A stretch of 64,000 bases of DNA from NCBI GenBank assembly GCA_018268915.1, contig JAFDVQ010000014.1, forward strand, positions 62,001 through 126,000. The letters run 5' to 3'. The notes below the pieces were generated by a model. The model made no database searches, was not told where the DNA came from, and saw only the letters and a program-made list of their open reading frames with translations. Position 1 is the first letter of the stretch. The number at the start of each line of letters is the position of its first letter. Position numbers and translations under genes: made by a program. Positions 26,850-34,244 of the stretch are shown piece by piece. Source of the stretch: Acidobacteriota bacterium (lineage in GTDB: Bacteria; Acidobacteriota; Terriglobia; Terriglobales; Acidobacteriaceae).

Positions 26850-27680
26850 CTACGAAGTACCTGGCGCGTTCAGAGAGACGAGCGACCCTTTTCCGCAGGC
26901 GCCGAACTGCCAGGGAGCTTGGGACAACGGCCCACTGCTCGGAATAGCGACCGACTTGCTCATCACAAAGCCCCAGAGGATGAGTCCCTGCCCGAACTGG
27001 GCGGCGAAGTGGAAGAAGTCCTCAACCTCCTTGTAGCCCCACATATAGCGGAAACGGTCTCCGTAATTCTTAATATTGCGACGCATCCCGACTTCCGTCT
27101 CTGGCAAGAGAGAGGTGAAGAGTTGAGTGAGGGCCTCCGTACCCTTGAGCTGAGGTTGATACACGCTCGTACAAAACCTATGCTCCGCTGTCATGATTTT
27201 GCCGGTCTCTCGCATATACAGCGCATGCGCGAGCTTCTGACCTGCTACCACAACCGCTTCTTTGAGCGCGGGAGGCGTCTGAATGGAGATAGCTTGTGGA
27301 GAGAGCGTCTGGATCAAACCATCGTGATACACCGGGCGCGCTAAGGAAGTATCCGGAAGCGCGTCTGGAAAATTATTCAGGATGCCTCGCCTAAGCTTCT
27401 CAATCTTGGCCCTGTCCTCCGGCCGGGTCATTTTCGATTCATCGAAGTCGAGCACTTGCGCATAGAGGCCAAAGATCTGGTCCTCTTTCGTTGCTCCTTC
27501 ATTGCAATCCTTGCACGCCGGAAACTCGAACTCTTCGGGCATGAATCCGTCCGGGAAACATGCGCGCGGCGGAACGTGGTCCATTGTTGTAGCTTGCCGC
27601 CTACCGCCACAGAAGTAGCAGTATGGATTGTCCGCGAGGAATCGCTGAACCCTGGATGCGTTGCGAACTGTCTCTGTCAT
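26850..27680 (-). CDS. HNH endonuclease-like protein
   Basis: A 276-residue protein with an N-terminal HNH module: CYFCGG, then TMDHVPPRACF and FPACKDCNEG, giving two CxxC knuckles for structural zinc and the DH catalytic region (residues 20-62). The remaining 200 residues are unrecognised. It lies between the helicase and the metallopeptidase genes on the same strand with gaps of about 100 bases on each side, so membership in either operon is open. Confidence 0.7.
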   Translation of the reverse strand: MTETVRNASRVQRFLADNPYCYFCGGRRQATTMDHVPPRACFPDGFMPEEFEFPACKDCNEGATKEDQIFGLYAQVLDFDESKMTRPEDRAKIEKLRRGILNNFPDALPDTSLARPVYHDGLIQTLSPQAISIQTPPALKEAVVVAGQKLAHALYMRETGKIMTAEHRFCTSVYQPQLKGTEALTQLFTSLLPETEVGMRRNIKNYGDRFRYMWGYKEVEDFFHFAAQFGQGLILWGFVMSKSVAIPSSGPLSQAPWQFGACGKGSLVSLNAPGTS

Positions 27681-27774
27681 CGTTCCCTCTAGCTTGGTTC
27701 ACTGTAGTCGAGTGTGGTGGACCTTCATCGCAAGCGCGGCTGATTTAGCGATATGAGAGCAGCCATCAGCAGGT

Positions 27775-28893
27775 TCACGCTCCTGCGCTGCGCCGGGCGA
27801 AAAACTCCAACTGCTCGGTCAAATTAGGAATCGTTGCTTCCGAGAACGGGATATCCACGTATATCCCAGCGTCCCCGCGGGACTCTATCTCCAATCCGAA
27901 GGCTTTGTAGAGTTCGAGCCCGATCTGTTTCAGAGGATCGAAGACCTCGAAACTCTCCCAGCTGCCATAGCTGCTCTCTAATCGGCTCAGATCCGATTCG
28001 AGGCGCAACAGGAGCGCCAGGACCTCCGGATCGGACTGGAGCAGTTCTTTGGCCTTCGGCGCTGCCTCTGCAAAGGATTGGTCGAGACCATGCGACTGCC
28101 CGAAAAGATAAGAAGCGTAGACAAGGATCTTCTTCACGACATAAGACGTTTCACTGAGAACTCGGGGGACGTCACCGTGCATCCTGTATTGCCGAAGCGC
28201 GCTGCGTACCGTCGGGACGCCTTTCTCGAACTGTTCGCATAGCGTGCTTTCATACTGGCCTGTCAATTCGATCGGGCTCATAAAGGCACTGAGACGAGAT
28301 GCAATGTACTCGCTCCAGCACGCCTCGGCTACTTCGAAGAGTAGTGCGTCGTAACGATTGAGTTTGAGCTTCAGCCAAAACTCGGGGAATGATCGGACCT
28401 TTGCGGCAAGGTCATGAACGTGACCGCATTCATGGGCAAGGGTGTAAACCATCTGCCGGTAGTAGGGCTTCAGTTCTTCATTCTCGGACTGTGTGAGCGC
28501 CATCATGGGAAGGGCGTTGAGCACGATGACGGACTTCGGTCGCCCATCTACGAGAATCGCTGGGGTCATCGCTATACCTACGCCAATGTCGTCATTGGTC
28601 GGCGTGAGTTTGTCTTGTGTATCGAAACCTCTCTCGAGATTAGTGAGTGTGCCCTGGTAGTCATACGTCACCCACACCCGATCAAGGTCTCCGAGGTTCA
28701 TCACCTTTCCATAGAACGATAGAAAGTCGCGGATTATATCGGCAAGGAGCCGTGCATCTTCCTCTCGTGCGAAATTCGTCATTGAGATCGTGATTTCGGG
28801 CAGCGTGGAGGGTCGCGCGGAAACTTCGTCATACCAGGTGTTCCGTTCGCCTTCGGTTTGCTCGCTATTGTTTTGCTCAGCGCTCTCACTCAT
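27775..28893 (-). CDS. HECGH zinc-metallopeptidase-like protein
   Basis: A 372-residue protein with a gluzincin-type motif LAHECGHVHDL (H154-E155-H158) and a downstream EVAEACWSEY helix that can supply the third ligand (E190). No signal peptide or membrane segment, so it should act in the cytoplasm. It is 42 bases after the PIN/membrane gene in a run that starts with a CD-NTase. In defence operons such peptidases may activate or be the effector, but no substrate is evident. Confidence 0.65.
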   Translation of the reverse strand: MSESAEQNNSEQTEGERNTWYDEVSARPSTLPEITISMTNFAREEDARLLADIIRDFLSFYGKVMNLGDLDRVWVTYDYQGTLTNLERGFDTQDKLTPTNDDIGVGIAMTPAILVDGRPKSVIVLNALPMMALTQSENEELKPYYRQMVYTLAHECGHVHDLAAKVRSFPEFWLKLKLNRYDALLFEVAEACWSEYIASRLSAFMSPIELTGQYESTLCEQFEKGVPTVRSALRQYRMHGDVPRVLSETSYVVKKILVYASYLFGQSHGLDQSFAEAAPKAKELLQSDPEVLALLLRLESDLSRLESSYGSWESFEVFDPLKQIGLELYKAFGLEIESRGDAGIYVDIPFSEATIPNLTEQLEFFARRSAGA

Positions 28894-28935
28894 TCACTTG
28901 GCCCTCTCTATCGAAATCAACCCGGCCTAGCCTGC

Positions 28936-30054
28936 CTACGCGCAGTACACAGGCGTACGAAGCGTCCAGTGTCCGGCGGCTACCTCGACAAACGATGCGT
29001 CGCTCGCCAAAACCCGACGCAGGTATCGGCGAAAAGTCTGTGACCTGCTGACATAGCCACCACGTCGGATTCGGCGTTCCAACTCCTGGAGTGATAACGA
29101 CTCGCCAGCCTCGACACAAACAGCTCGGGCATGTTGCAGTAATGGACGTCGCTCCCTGACAGGGACAGCAGCTTTCAGGTAATCATGGCGGCTTTGAGCC
29201 AGCAGCGATGCTTCCTCCGCGAGCAATCCGAGATTCACGATGGCATCGCAAAACTGGAGGAAAGGCTGCGAATTCGCCACGGCGTTCCAACCCTCTCGCA
29301 ACATTGCCCGACTCTTCGGATGAGTGACAGAGAGTACGCACACCGCGCCAAGTCCAATCTGTGCCGCCGGCGGCAGCCGACAAATGCCGCGCAGGCATTG
29401 GACGAGGAGCTTGTAAACGATTTTCAGAAACTCCCAGCCAATGACCATCGAAAATGAAGAGCCTACCTTGACTGCAAGTTGAACGGTGCTCGCGCGAGCG
29501 TATTCGCGCAGATGCGTGTCAATCAGCACAGAGACCACCGGAGCGCCCATTGCTGCAAGATGGCGGTCTTTGGTATACACGCCTTGCGAATCCAACTCGC
29601 TCCATGTAGCAAGGTACGAGAAGTCATTGATGTCAGCATAGGTTTCGATAAGAGACGGAGAACTCCTCGGAGAGTAGAAGCACAGACATCCTTGAAAGAG
29701 GTCCCATTCGCGTTTCGCGTCGGCGACCGTAGCCCCAGTCTCGTCGGCAATCTCTCCGAGGTGCTTTTCGATCTCGTGAATCACATACCGCGGCGCAAAG
29801 AGCACCAAAACACCGGCGTCTATCGCTTCGTGGAGAGCGCTGCGTGCCGCCGGATTGCGTCGCCGCTGCAACCGCCAACGGAGCTCGCCCTGAACCCGAT
29901 CCGCGTCCACGACGAGCCGCAGCTGCAAAACCTGAGGAAAAAATGGCGCAAGAGCCGGGAACATTTCCTTAAGGACGAGAAGTTGAGGGAGAAAATCAGA
30001 CCGAAGAAACTGGTCGAACCGGCACTCGCTGAGTGAGGTCTTCGTGAACATCAC
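28936..30054 (-). CDS. PIN-domain protein with membrane segment and C-terminal winged helix
   Basis: A 372-residue three-part protein. Residues 45-175 are a PIN ribonuclease-like domain with acidic residues in LVVDADRV (D50), VIHEIEKHL (E93/E95), YADINDFSYL (D141/D144) and TKDRHL (D163). A hydrophobic stretch follows around 195-250 (MVIGWEFLKIVYKLLV and IGLGAVCVLSV), likely one or two membrane segments. The C-terminus (SQTFRRYLRRVLASD, then GHWTLR) looks like a HARE-type winged helix. Start is GTG at 30054 or ATG at 30051, overlapping the SLATT stop. A membrane-tethered RNase is plausible. Confidence 0.65.
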   Translation of the reverse strand: MMFTKTSLSECRFDQFLRSDFLPQLLVLKEMFPALAPFFPQVLQLRLVVDADRVQGELRWRLQRRRNPAARSALHEAIDAGVLVLFAPRYVIHEIEKHLGEIADETGATVADAKREWDLFQGCLCFYSPRSSPSLIETYADINDFSYLATWSELDSQGVYTKDRHLAAMGAPVVSVLIDTHLREYARASTVQLAVKVGSSFSMVIGWEFLKIVYKLLVQCLRGICRLPPAAQIGLGAVCVLSVTHPKSRAMLREGWNAVANSQPFLQFCDAIVNLGLLAEEASLLAQSRHDYLKAAVPVRERRPLLQHARAVCVEAGESLSLQELERRIRRGGYVSRSQTFRRYLRRVLASDASFVEVAAGHWTLRTPVYCA

Positions 30055-30560
30055 CGCACTCCGTCACTTGAATTGCTATCGGCTTCAAAAGCATAGTGGC
30101 CCTTGCCGATCTTTGCCTGCGCCCTCTTGAAATATCGTTCCGGCGGAGGGATGCTGGCCATCCGTGCATCGTCCAGCTTCGACCTCAAGGAGGCGAACTC
30201 CTTTTTGAAGTCCTCAACGTCTCCAAGGGCCGTAATATTACCGGCTTGGCGAAATCGATCCTGCAGCGACTTGAAGGTGTTCGCAAAGCGGGTGATGACG
30301 GCGAGATCTCGGTCGAGATCGAGCGCCTTGAAGATGGCGGGCAGTACGCCAGCAACAAATGCGGCGATTCCCGTGACCCAGGGCCAGTGCTTCAACAGGG
30401 CTGAGGTCGCTACCGCGGCGCAGACTATAGGTAGCGCAATGAACACCGCCCGCCACACACGGAGGTCCTTGACCCACTCGAACAAAGCAGTAGAGGTGTA
30501 CAGGGAGGACTCTTCCTGTCGTCTGCATTCCCGCTTGAGTGCCTCGGCCGTCAGGTCCAC
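30051..30560 (-). CDS. SLATT-type 2TM effector
   Basis: A 169-residue protein with two adjacent membrane segments near the middle of its N-terminal half (AVFIALPIVCAAVATSALL and VTGIAAFVAGVLPAIF), preceded by an amphipathic FEWVKDLRVW and followed by a cytoplasmic helical tail. This is the SLATT architecture associated with CD-NTase (SMODS) genes, where the effector is thought to form pores after nucleotide binding. The GTG at 30560 has GAGGAGG upstream and overlaps the end of the CD-NTase gene; a longer frame start lies deep inside that gene and is rejected. Confidence 0.75.
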   Translation of the reverse strand: MDLTAEALKRECRRQEESSLYTSTALFEWVKDLRVWRAVFIALPIVCAAVATSALLKHWPWVTGIAAFVAGVLPAIFKALDLDRDLAVITRFANTFKSLQDRFRQAGNITALGDVEDFKKEFASLRSKLDDARMASIPPPERYFKRAQAKIGKGHYAFEADSNSSDGVR

Positions 30561-31522
30561 TGCGGCCTCCTCGGTACGTCGGCTCCGAAGATCTTTTGCC
30601 ACTCCTCGCCGGCCGCGTCGACCAGGTTCGCCTTGTCGAACTCGCAGGCTTTGACAGCGCGATTCCACGCCGTCCACGCGCGGCTTTGCCAATCGTTGCC
30701 CAGGAAGATGCGTTCGTCAAGCCCGGGAACGATCATCGATGTGGACGCCTTTCCCCAGAGATGAGCGAAGAAGTCTCGTGCAATCCAATCGAACCAGAAA
30801 TAGTCGTAGAGCCGCCACGGGCTCTGCAGCAGAAACTCGGCTGCGACGAGTTCCAATTGGAAGGACTTGATGGGAACGGAGCAGAAGCGCTGCCAAGCCT
30901 TCAGCATCCGGATCAGCGGCCGGAGGTTGCCATTACAGGCAAGATCAGCAGACTGGATGTATTTGGCTTCCTCGTTCGGATATGCGACCTTGTATCGGCC
31001 TGCGCCTTCAGTGTCACAGATCCAGTAGCTTCCATCCGTTAGCAGAAATGCTGGAGCCACCTCGACCGCATAACTGCCGAAGCTGACGAGGACGACGTGG
31101 CGATCCGCCTGGATCGTTGTGCTCGGGTACGTCGGCAGCAGGACTCCACGCACCTCCTGCAACAGCGCCGACTGACGATTGCCGATACGATTCTCGAACC
31201 GGTAGTAGACCTCCGGCGGCAACACGAAATAAACATCCACGTCCCGGGGCGGCCGAGTTGCCAGGTCCTTTCCCCAGGAGCCGATCAGGACGCCGTTCGC
31301 CTCCTCGGAAGAATGGCCATAGTAGTTTTGGTTGAGACAGCTCAACACACCATTGAGCTTCGTTCGACCATCCACTTTCTGGAGCAGCGTCAGATTGACA
31401 TTCTCGTGGAACTGACGAAAGCGCTGACGAACCGCGACCCACGGAGACGCCAGCGGTACGGAAACAGGCATCTGTGTGGCAAGTCGCGTTTCGGTGACAA
31501 GCGGTGCAAGGAGTGCCCCCAT
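30551..31522 (-). CDS. CD-NTase (SMODS) nucleotidyltransferase, CBASS-like
   Basis: A 323-residue cGAS/DncV-like nucleotidyltransferase. The signature is LIGSWGKDLATRPPRDVDVY (G81-S82, D94, D96), and the third acidic position lies in YAVEVAPAF (E154, where many members have Asp). A helical second domain follows. It should make a cyclic or linear oligonucleotide signal when phage is sensed. The ATG at 31522 has GGAGGT upstream; a longer antisense frame into the HTH gene is rejected. No Cap2/Cap3 or HORMA/TRIP13 genes are seen, so it resembles the simplest CBASS type with a membrane effector. Confidence 0.8.
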   Translation of the reverse strand: MGALLAPLVTETRLATQMPVSVPLASPWVAVRQRFRQFHENVNLTLLQKVDGRTKLNGVLSCLNQNYYGHSSEEANGVLIGSWGKDLATRPPRDVDVYFVLPPEVYYRFENRIGNRQSALLQEVRGVLLPTYPSTTIQADRHVVLVSFGSYAVEVAPAFLLTDGSYWICDTEGAGRYKVAYPNEEAKYIQSADLACNGNLRPLIRMLKAWQRFCSVPIKSFQLELVAAEFLLQSPWRLYDYFWFDWIARDFFAHLWGKASTSMIVPGLDERIFLGNDWQSRAWTAWNRAVKACEFDKANLVDAAGEEWQKIFGADVPRRPQWT

Positions 31523-31558
31523 CGTTACCTCCAGCGGCGGATCGGCCGGTACGAAGTA

Positions 31559-31594
31559 GTTTACAATAAATACGAACGTTTTGCTTTTGTAAAC
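31559..31594. promoter_or_regulatory. Operator-like inverted repeat in the divergent CD-NTase / HTH-ImmA region
   Basis: A perfect 8-base inverted repeat, GTTTACAA (31559-31566) and TTGTAAAC (31587-31594), spaced by 20 bases, sits between the divergent CD-NTase (start 31522) and XRE-ImmA/IrrE (start 31611) genes. The interval is AT-rich compared with its flanks. It could be the binding site of the HTH protein and would then control both directions. Confidence 0.5.
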
Positions 31595-31610
31595 CGAGAG
31601 GAAGTCCACT

Positions 31611-32711
31611 ATGATCGCTGACCGCATCCTGCTCGCCCGCCGCAAGGCGGGCCTTTCGCTACGGGATCTGGCCGCCAAGATGGATAATCGGGTCACCGCC
31701 CAGGCCATCGGCAAGTATGAGCGTGGCGAGGACATCCCCAGCTCCGGCGTCCTGATCGCCCTAGCGAAGGCCCTCGAGGTATCCGTCACTTATCTCATGG
31801 ACACCCAGGGGCTCGTGCTCTCCGGCGTCGAGTTCCGTACCAAGGCCAGCACCACCGCAGCCGACCGCGCCACTGTGGAAACCGAAGTCCTCGAGTGGAT
31901 CGAACGCTACCTCCAGATCGAGCACATCCTCGACCTGGACAGTGCGGAGTGGAAGCCGCCCTTCGCCACCCTGAGAAAGCTCCAGAGGATCGAGGACGCG
32001 GAAGAGCTGGCCCGCGAGGTCCGCTCGAAATGGATGCTCGGAACCGACCCCATCCCAAACATGACCGAGCTGCTCGAAGAGAAGGGGCTGAAGGTTCTCA
32101 TGGTCGACCTGCCGGAAAGGGTCTCCGGCTTCACCTGCATTGTGGCGCGGGAAAAGGGCTCCCCAGGGCTGCCGGTCATCGTCGTCAACCGGCAGTTTTC
32201 ACTCGAACGCCGCCGTCTGACCCTGGCTCACGAGCTCGCCCATCGCGTCATCGATCCGAACAGTCTTCCCGACAAAGAGGAGGAGAAGGCGGCCAACCTC
32301 TTCGCAGGGGCCTTTCTGATGCCCCGCGAACACCTGCTGCGCGAGGTAGGCAAGCAGCGCAATGCACTCGGATACAAGGAACTCATCGCCCTGAAACGGC
32401 TCTACCGCGTCAGCGGGGCGGCGCTGCTCATGCGCCTCAAACAGATCGGCGTGATCAACGAATCCATTCTGACCTACGCTTTCCAGACCATCGCGCGAGG
32501 CTGGCGGACTCAGGAGCCCGAAGAACTCGAAGAAGAGAAGATTCGCGGCCAGCGCGAGCGGCCCCAGCGGTTTGAACGGCTGTGCTACCGCGCCCTGGCG
32601 GAAGACTTCGTGTCTCTGAGCAAGGCAGCCGAGCTGCTGAGAATCCCCTTGCCGAAGGTCGAGGCCGGCCTGAAAGGACCGCAGGTCGACCATGCGGATC
32701 ATCATCAGTGA
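31611..32711 (+). CDS. XRE-HTH and ImmA/IrrE metallopeptidase protein
   Basis: A 366-residue two-domain regulator. The N-terminal XRE helix-turn-helix spans about residues 4-58 (LSLRDLAAKMDN, then AIGKYERGEDIP). The ImmA/IrrE (COG2856) domain holds LTLAHELAHRVI (HExxH, about residues 204-215) and AANLFAGAFLMP. Such proteins cleave a partner or repressor on stress. GAGAGGAAG lies upstream of the ATG. The 3' end overlaps the PIN gene by 20 bases, the usual arrangement of this bicistronic module. Confidence 0.85.
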   Translation: MIADRILLARRKAGLSLRDLAAKMDNRVTAQAIGKYERGEDIPSSGVLIALAKALEVSVTYLMDTQGLVLSGVEFRTKASTTAADRATVETEVLEWIERYLQIEHILDLDSAEWKPPFATLRKLQRIEDAEELAREVRSKWMLGTDPIPNMTELLEEKGLKVLMVDLPERVSGFTCIVAREKGSPGLPVIVVNRQFSLERRRLTLAHELAHRVIDPNSLPDKEEEKAANLFAGAFLMPREHLLREVGKQRNALGYKELIALKRLYRVSGAALLMRLKQIGVINESILTYAFQTIARGWRTQEPEELEEEKIRGQRERPQRFERLCYRALAEDFVSLSKAAELLRIPLPKVEAGLKGPQVDHADHHQ

Positions 32712-33255
32712 CTCCAACTGCCTCATTGATCTCCGCAAGGCTGCACTGCTCGCAGCCTTTCTCCGCCTGCCCTTTGAGATCCTCATCCCCAACACTTTGT
32801 TCGAAGACGGACTTCTGAGCTTCACCACGAAAGAGAAGAGGTCTTTGATTGAGGCTGGGTTAAAGGTCGTCGATCTTCCGGGAGCGCAGGTCTCTCGGGC
32901 CCGCGATGTGATTCGGGCCCGGCCGCGCCTCAGCATTCACGATGGATTCGCACTCGCTTTAGCAGAGGCGCACGCCGGTTGCATCCTGCTCACGGGAGAC
33001 TCGGAACTTCGGTCGCTGGCCGAGAGCAGCCGCATCGAGGTGCAGGGTGTCCTTTGGGTCTGTGACCGGATCTTCGAGAGAGATGTTGCAACAGCTGAGG
33101 CGATTTATGCCGGGCTTTCAAAGCTTGCCGCAGACCCTGCCGTCCGGCTGCCGAAGCGCGAACTGGCTGTTCACATTAGGCGTTATCAGGCGCAGAAAGA
33201 AGTCGAGGCTCCTTTGACGCCAAGCGCCAAAAGGATGGAAGAACGAGAACAGTGA
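32692..33255 (+). CDS. PIN-domain protein (DUF3368-like) partner of the ImmA/IrrE gene
   Basis: A 187-residue PIN-like protein: IIISDSNCLIDLRKA gives the first Asp, the middle LSIHDGFALALAEAH gives the second acid site and LLTGDSELRSLAE the third. It starts within the end of the ImmA/IrrE gene. Pairs of HTH-ImmA/IrrE and PIN proteins behave as toxin-antitoxin-like stability modules. RNase activity is inferred from the motif. Confidence 0.7.
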   Translation: MRIIISDSNCLIDLRKAALLAAFLRLPFEILIPNTLFEDGLLSFTTKEKRSLIEAGLKVVDLPGAQVSRARDVIRARPRLSIHDGFALALAEAHAGCILLTGDSELRSLAESSRIEVQGVLWVCDRIFERDVATAEAIYAGLSKLAADPAVRLPKRELAVHIRRYQAQKEVEAPLTPSAKRMEEREQ

Positions 33256-33479
33256 TGACCAATCTCGAACTCAAGTATCTTCGCCCGCTGATGGGAGATT
33301 GCTGGGTTGACACCAATGTCTTTGGCGGTGACCCGCAGCACTTGCTCGGCAGCTGGCAGAAGAAAGACCCAGATAATGTCTGGGTGCCTTATGCCGAAGG
33401 ACTCGTCACGGCGATCCTCACAAGCGACAAGGTCCGTCTCGACACCGCGATCCTACAATGCCCGTCGGAACTGTCCTGA
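33252..33479 (+). pseudogene. Truncated gene at the DISARM boundary
   Basis: A frame of 75 codons starts at the stop of the PIN gene (GTGA/ATG overlap), and its first 65 residues look protein-like (LMGDCWVDTNVFGGDPQHLL). It then runs into the 3' end of drmC on the opposite strand (33453) and stops soon after. The third member of the HTH-ImmA-PIN operon therefore seems to be cut at about 33450. It might instead be a short intact gene overlapping drmC. Confidence 0.45.
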
Positions 33480-34244
33480 ATCTGCGAGTGCGGAGAAAAA
33501 GCGGCTGATGCGCGTTGCGGCAGCGACGGATTCGAATAGTACTCCGATCTCCACATTTCGTTCCTGAGCCGCTTCCGTGAAATTTGCCGACGAGATGAAC
33601 ACGCGGTGGCCGTCCACAACAATGCACTTCGCGTGCATAGACGCACGTTCTGTCCAATCCAGGTCTAGACCTCTTGAGTCATAAAAGACTTGAGGTGTCC
33701 GAGAGTTGTGCGGCCACTCTTCGTATTGGAAGCGTTCAGTGAACCGCCGGACAATCTCGCCTGACATCGAGGTGTCACCAGGCTTCCGAGATATGTCCAG
33801 AAACATCCGAACATCGAGCTTTGGAAGTTCATCCATTCGCCTGGCCAGCTCATCAAACAAACGCCTACCTTGGTAAATCGCATAGCCTGCGATCAGCACG
33901 TTCTCTTGAGCATTGCGAAAAAGATCACTAACGACCACGGCGGTGTCACGGCGTTCGGATCCGGCTAACTGTGGTCCGCTCATCACCAGCTGTATTGCAT
34001 CATCCAGCTTCGAAATGTTACCCCTGCAGTCTGCAACAAGATCCAGCGCGTAAGAGATCCCCGCAGATGAATACCCGATTTTAGCCATTTCTTCGATTGC
34101 CGCGGCGACCTGATCGGCAACCCGTTCTGATACATAGCGTGTGAGGGCGGGAGCGCTGCAGGGGGAACTGATCCTTCCGGTTCGGAACGCACCTGCCAAC
34201 GATCTCAGTTCATTTTGCGACAGTTGGAGCAGTGATTCCCTCAT
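33453..34244 (-). CDS. drmC: DISARM DrmC, phospholipase D-like nuclease
   Basis: A 263-residue PLD-family protein. The catalytic HKD-type motif is MHAKCIVVDGHRVFISSAN (HxK, then D) near residues 210-230, followed by FTEAAQERNVEIGV. The first half is helical and carries an incomplete first PLD repeat (NVLIAGYAIYQG). It starts 35 bases inside the end of drmB, the last gene of the DISARM operon. DrmC is reported to be dispensable for protection in some systems. Confidence 0.85.
   Translation of the reverse strand: MRESLLQLSQNELRSLAGAFRTGRISSPCSAPALTRYVSERVADQVAAAIEEMAKIGYSSAGISYALDLVADCRGNISKLDDAIQLVMSGPQLAGSERRDTAVVVSDLFRNAQENVLIAGYAIYQGRRLFDELARRMDELPKLDVRMFLDISRKPGDTSMSGEIVRRFTERFQYEEWPHNSRTPQVFYDSRGLDLDWTERASMHAKCIVVDGHRVFISSANFTEAAQERNVEIGVLFESVAAATRISRFFSALADSGQFRRAL

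Noticed and set aside
30561..30692. 44-codon extension of the SLATT frame
   Set aside because: It lies inside the end of the CD-NTase gene; the GTG at 30560 has a strong ribosome site and gives the standard SLATT length.
31523..31789. N-terminal extension of the CD-NTase frame by 89 codons
   Set aside because: It runs antisense through the HTH of the divergent gene and across the palindrome; GGAGGT marks the start at 31522.
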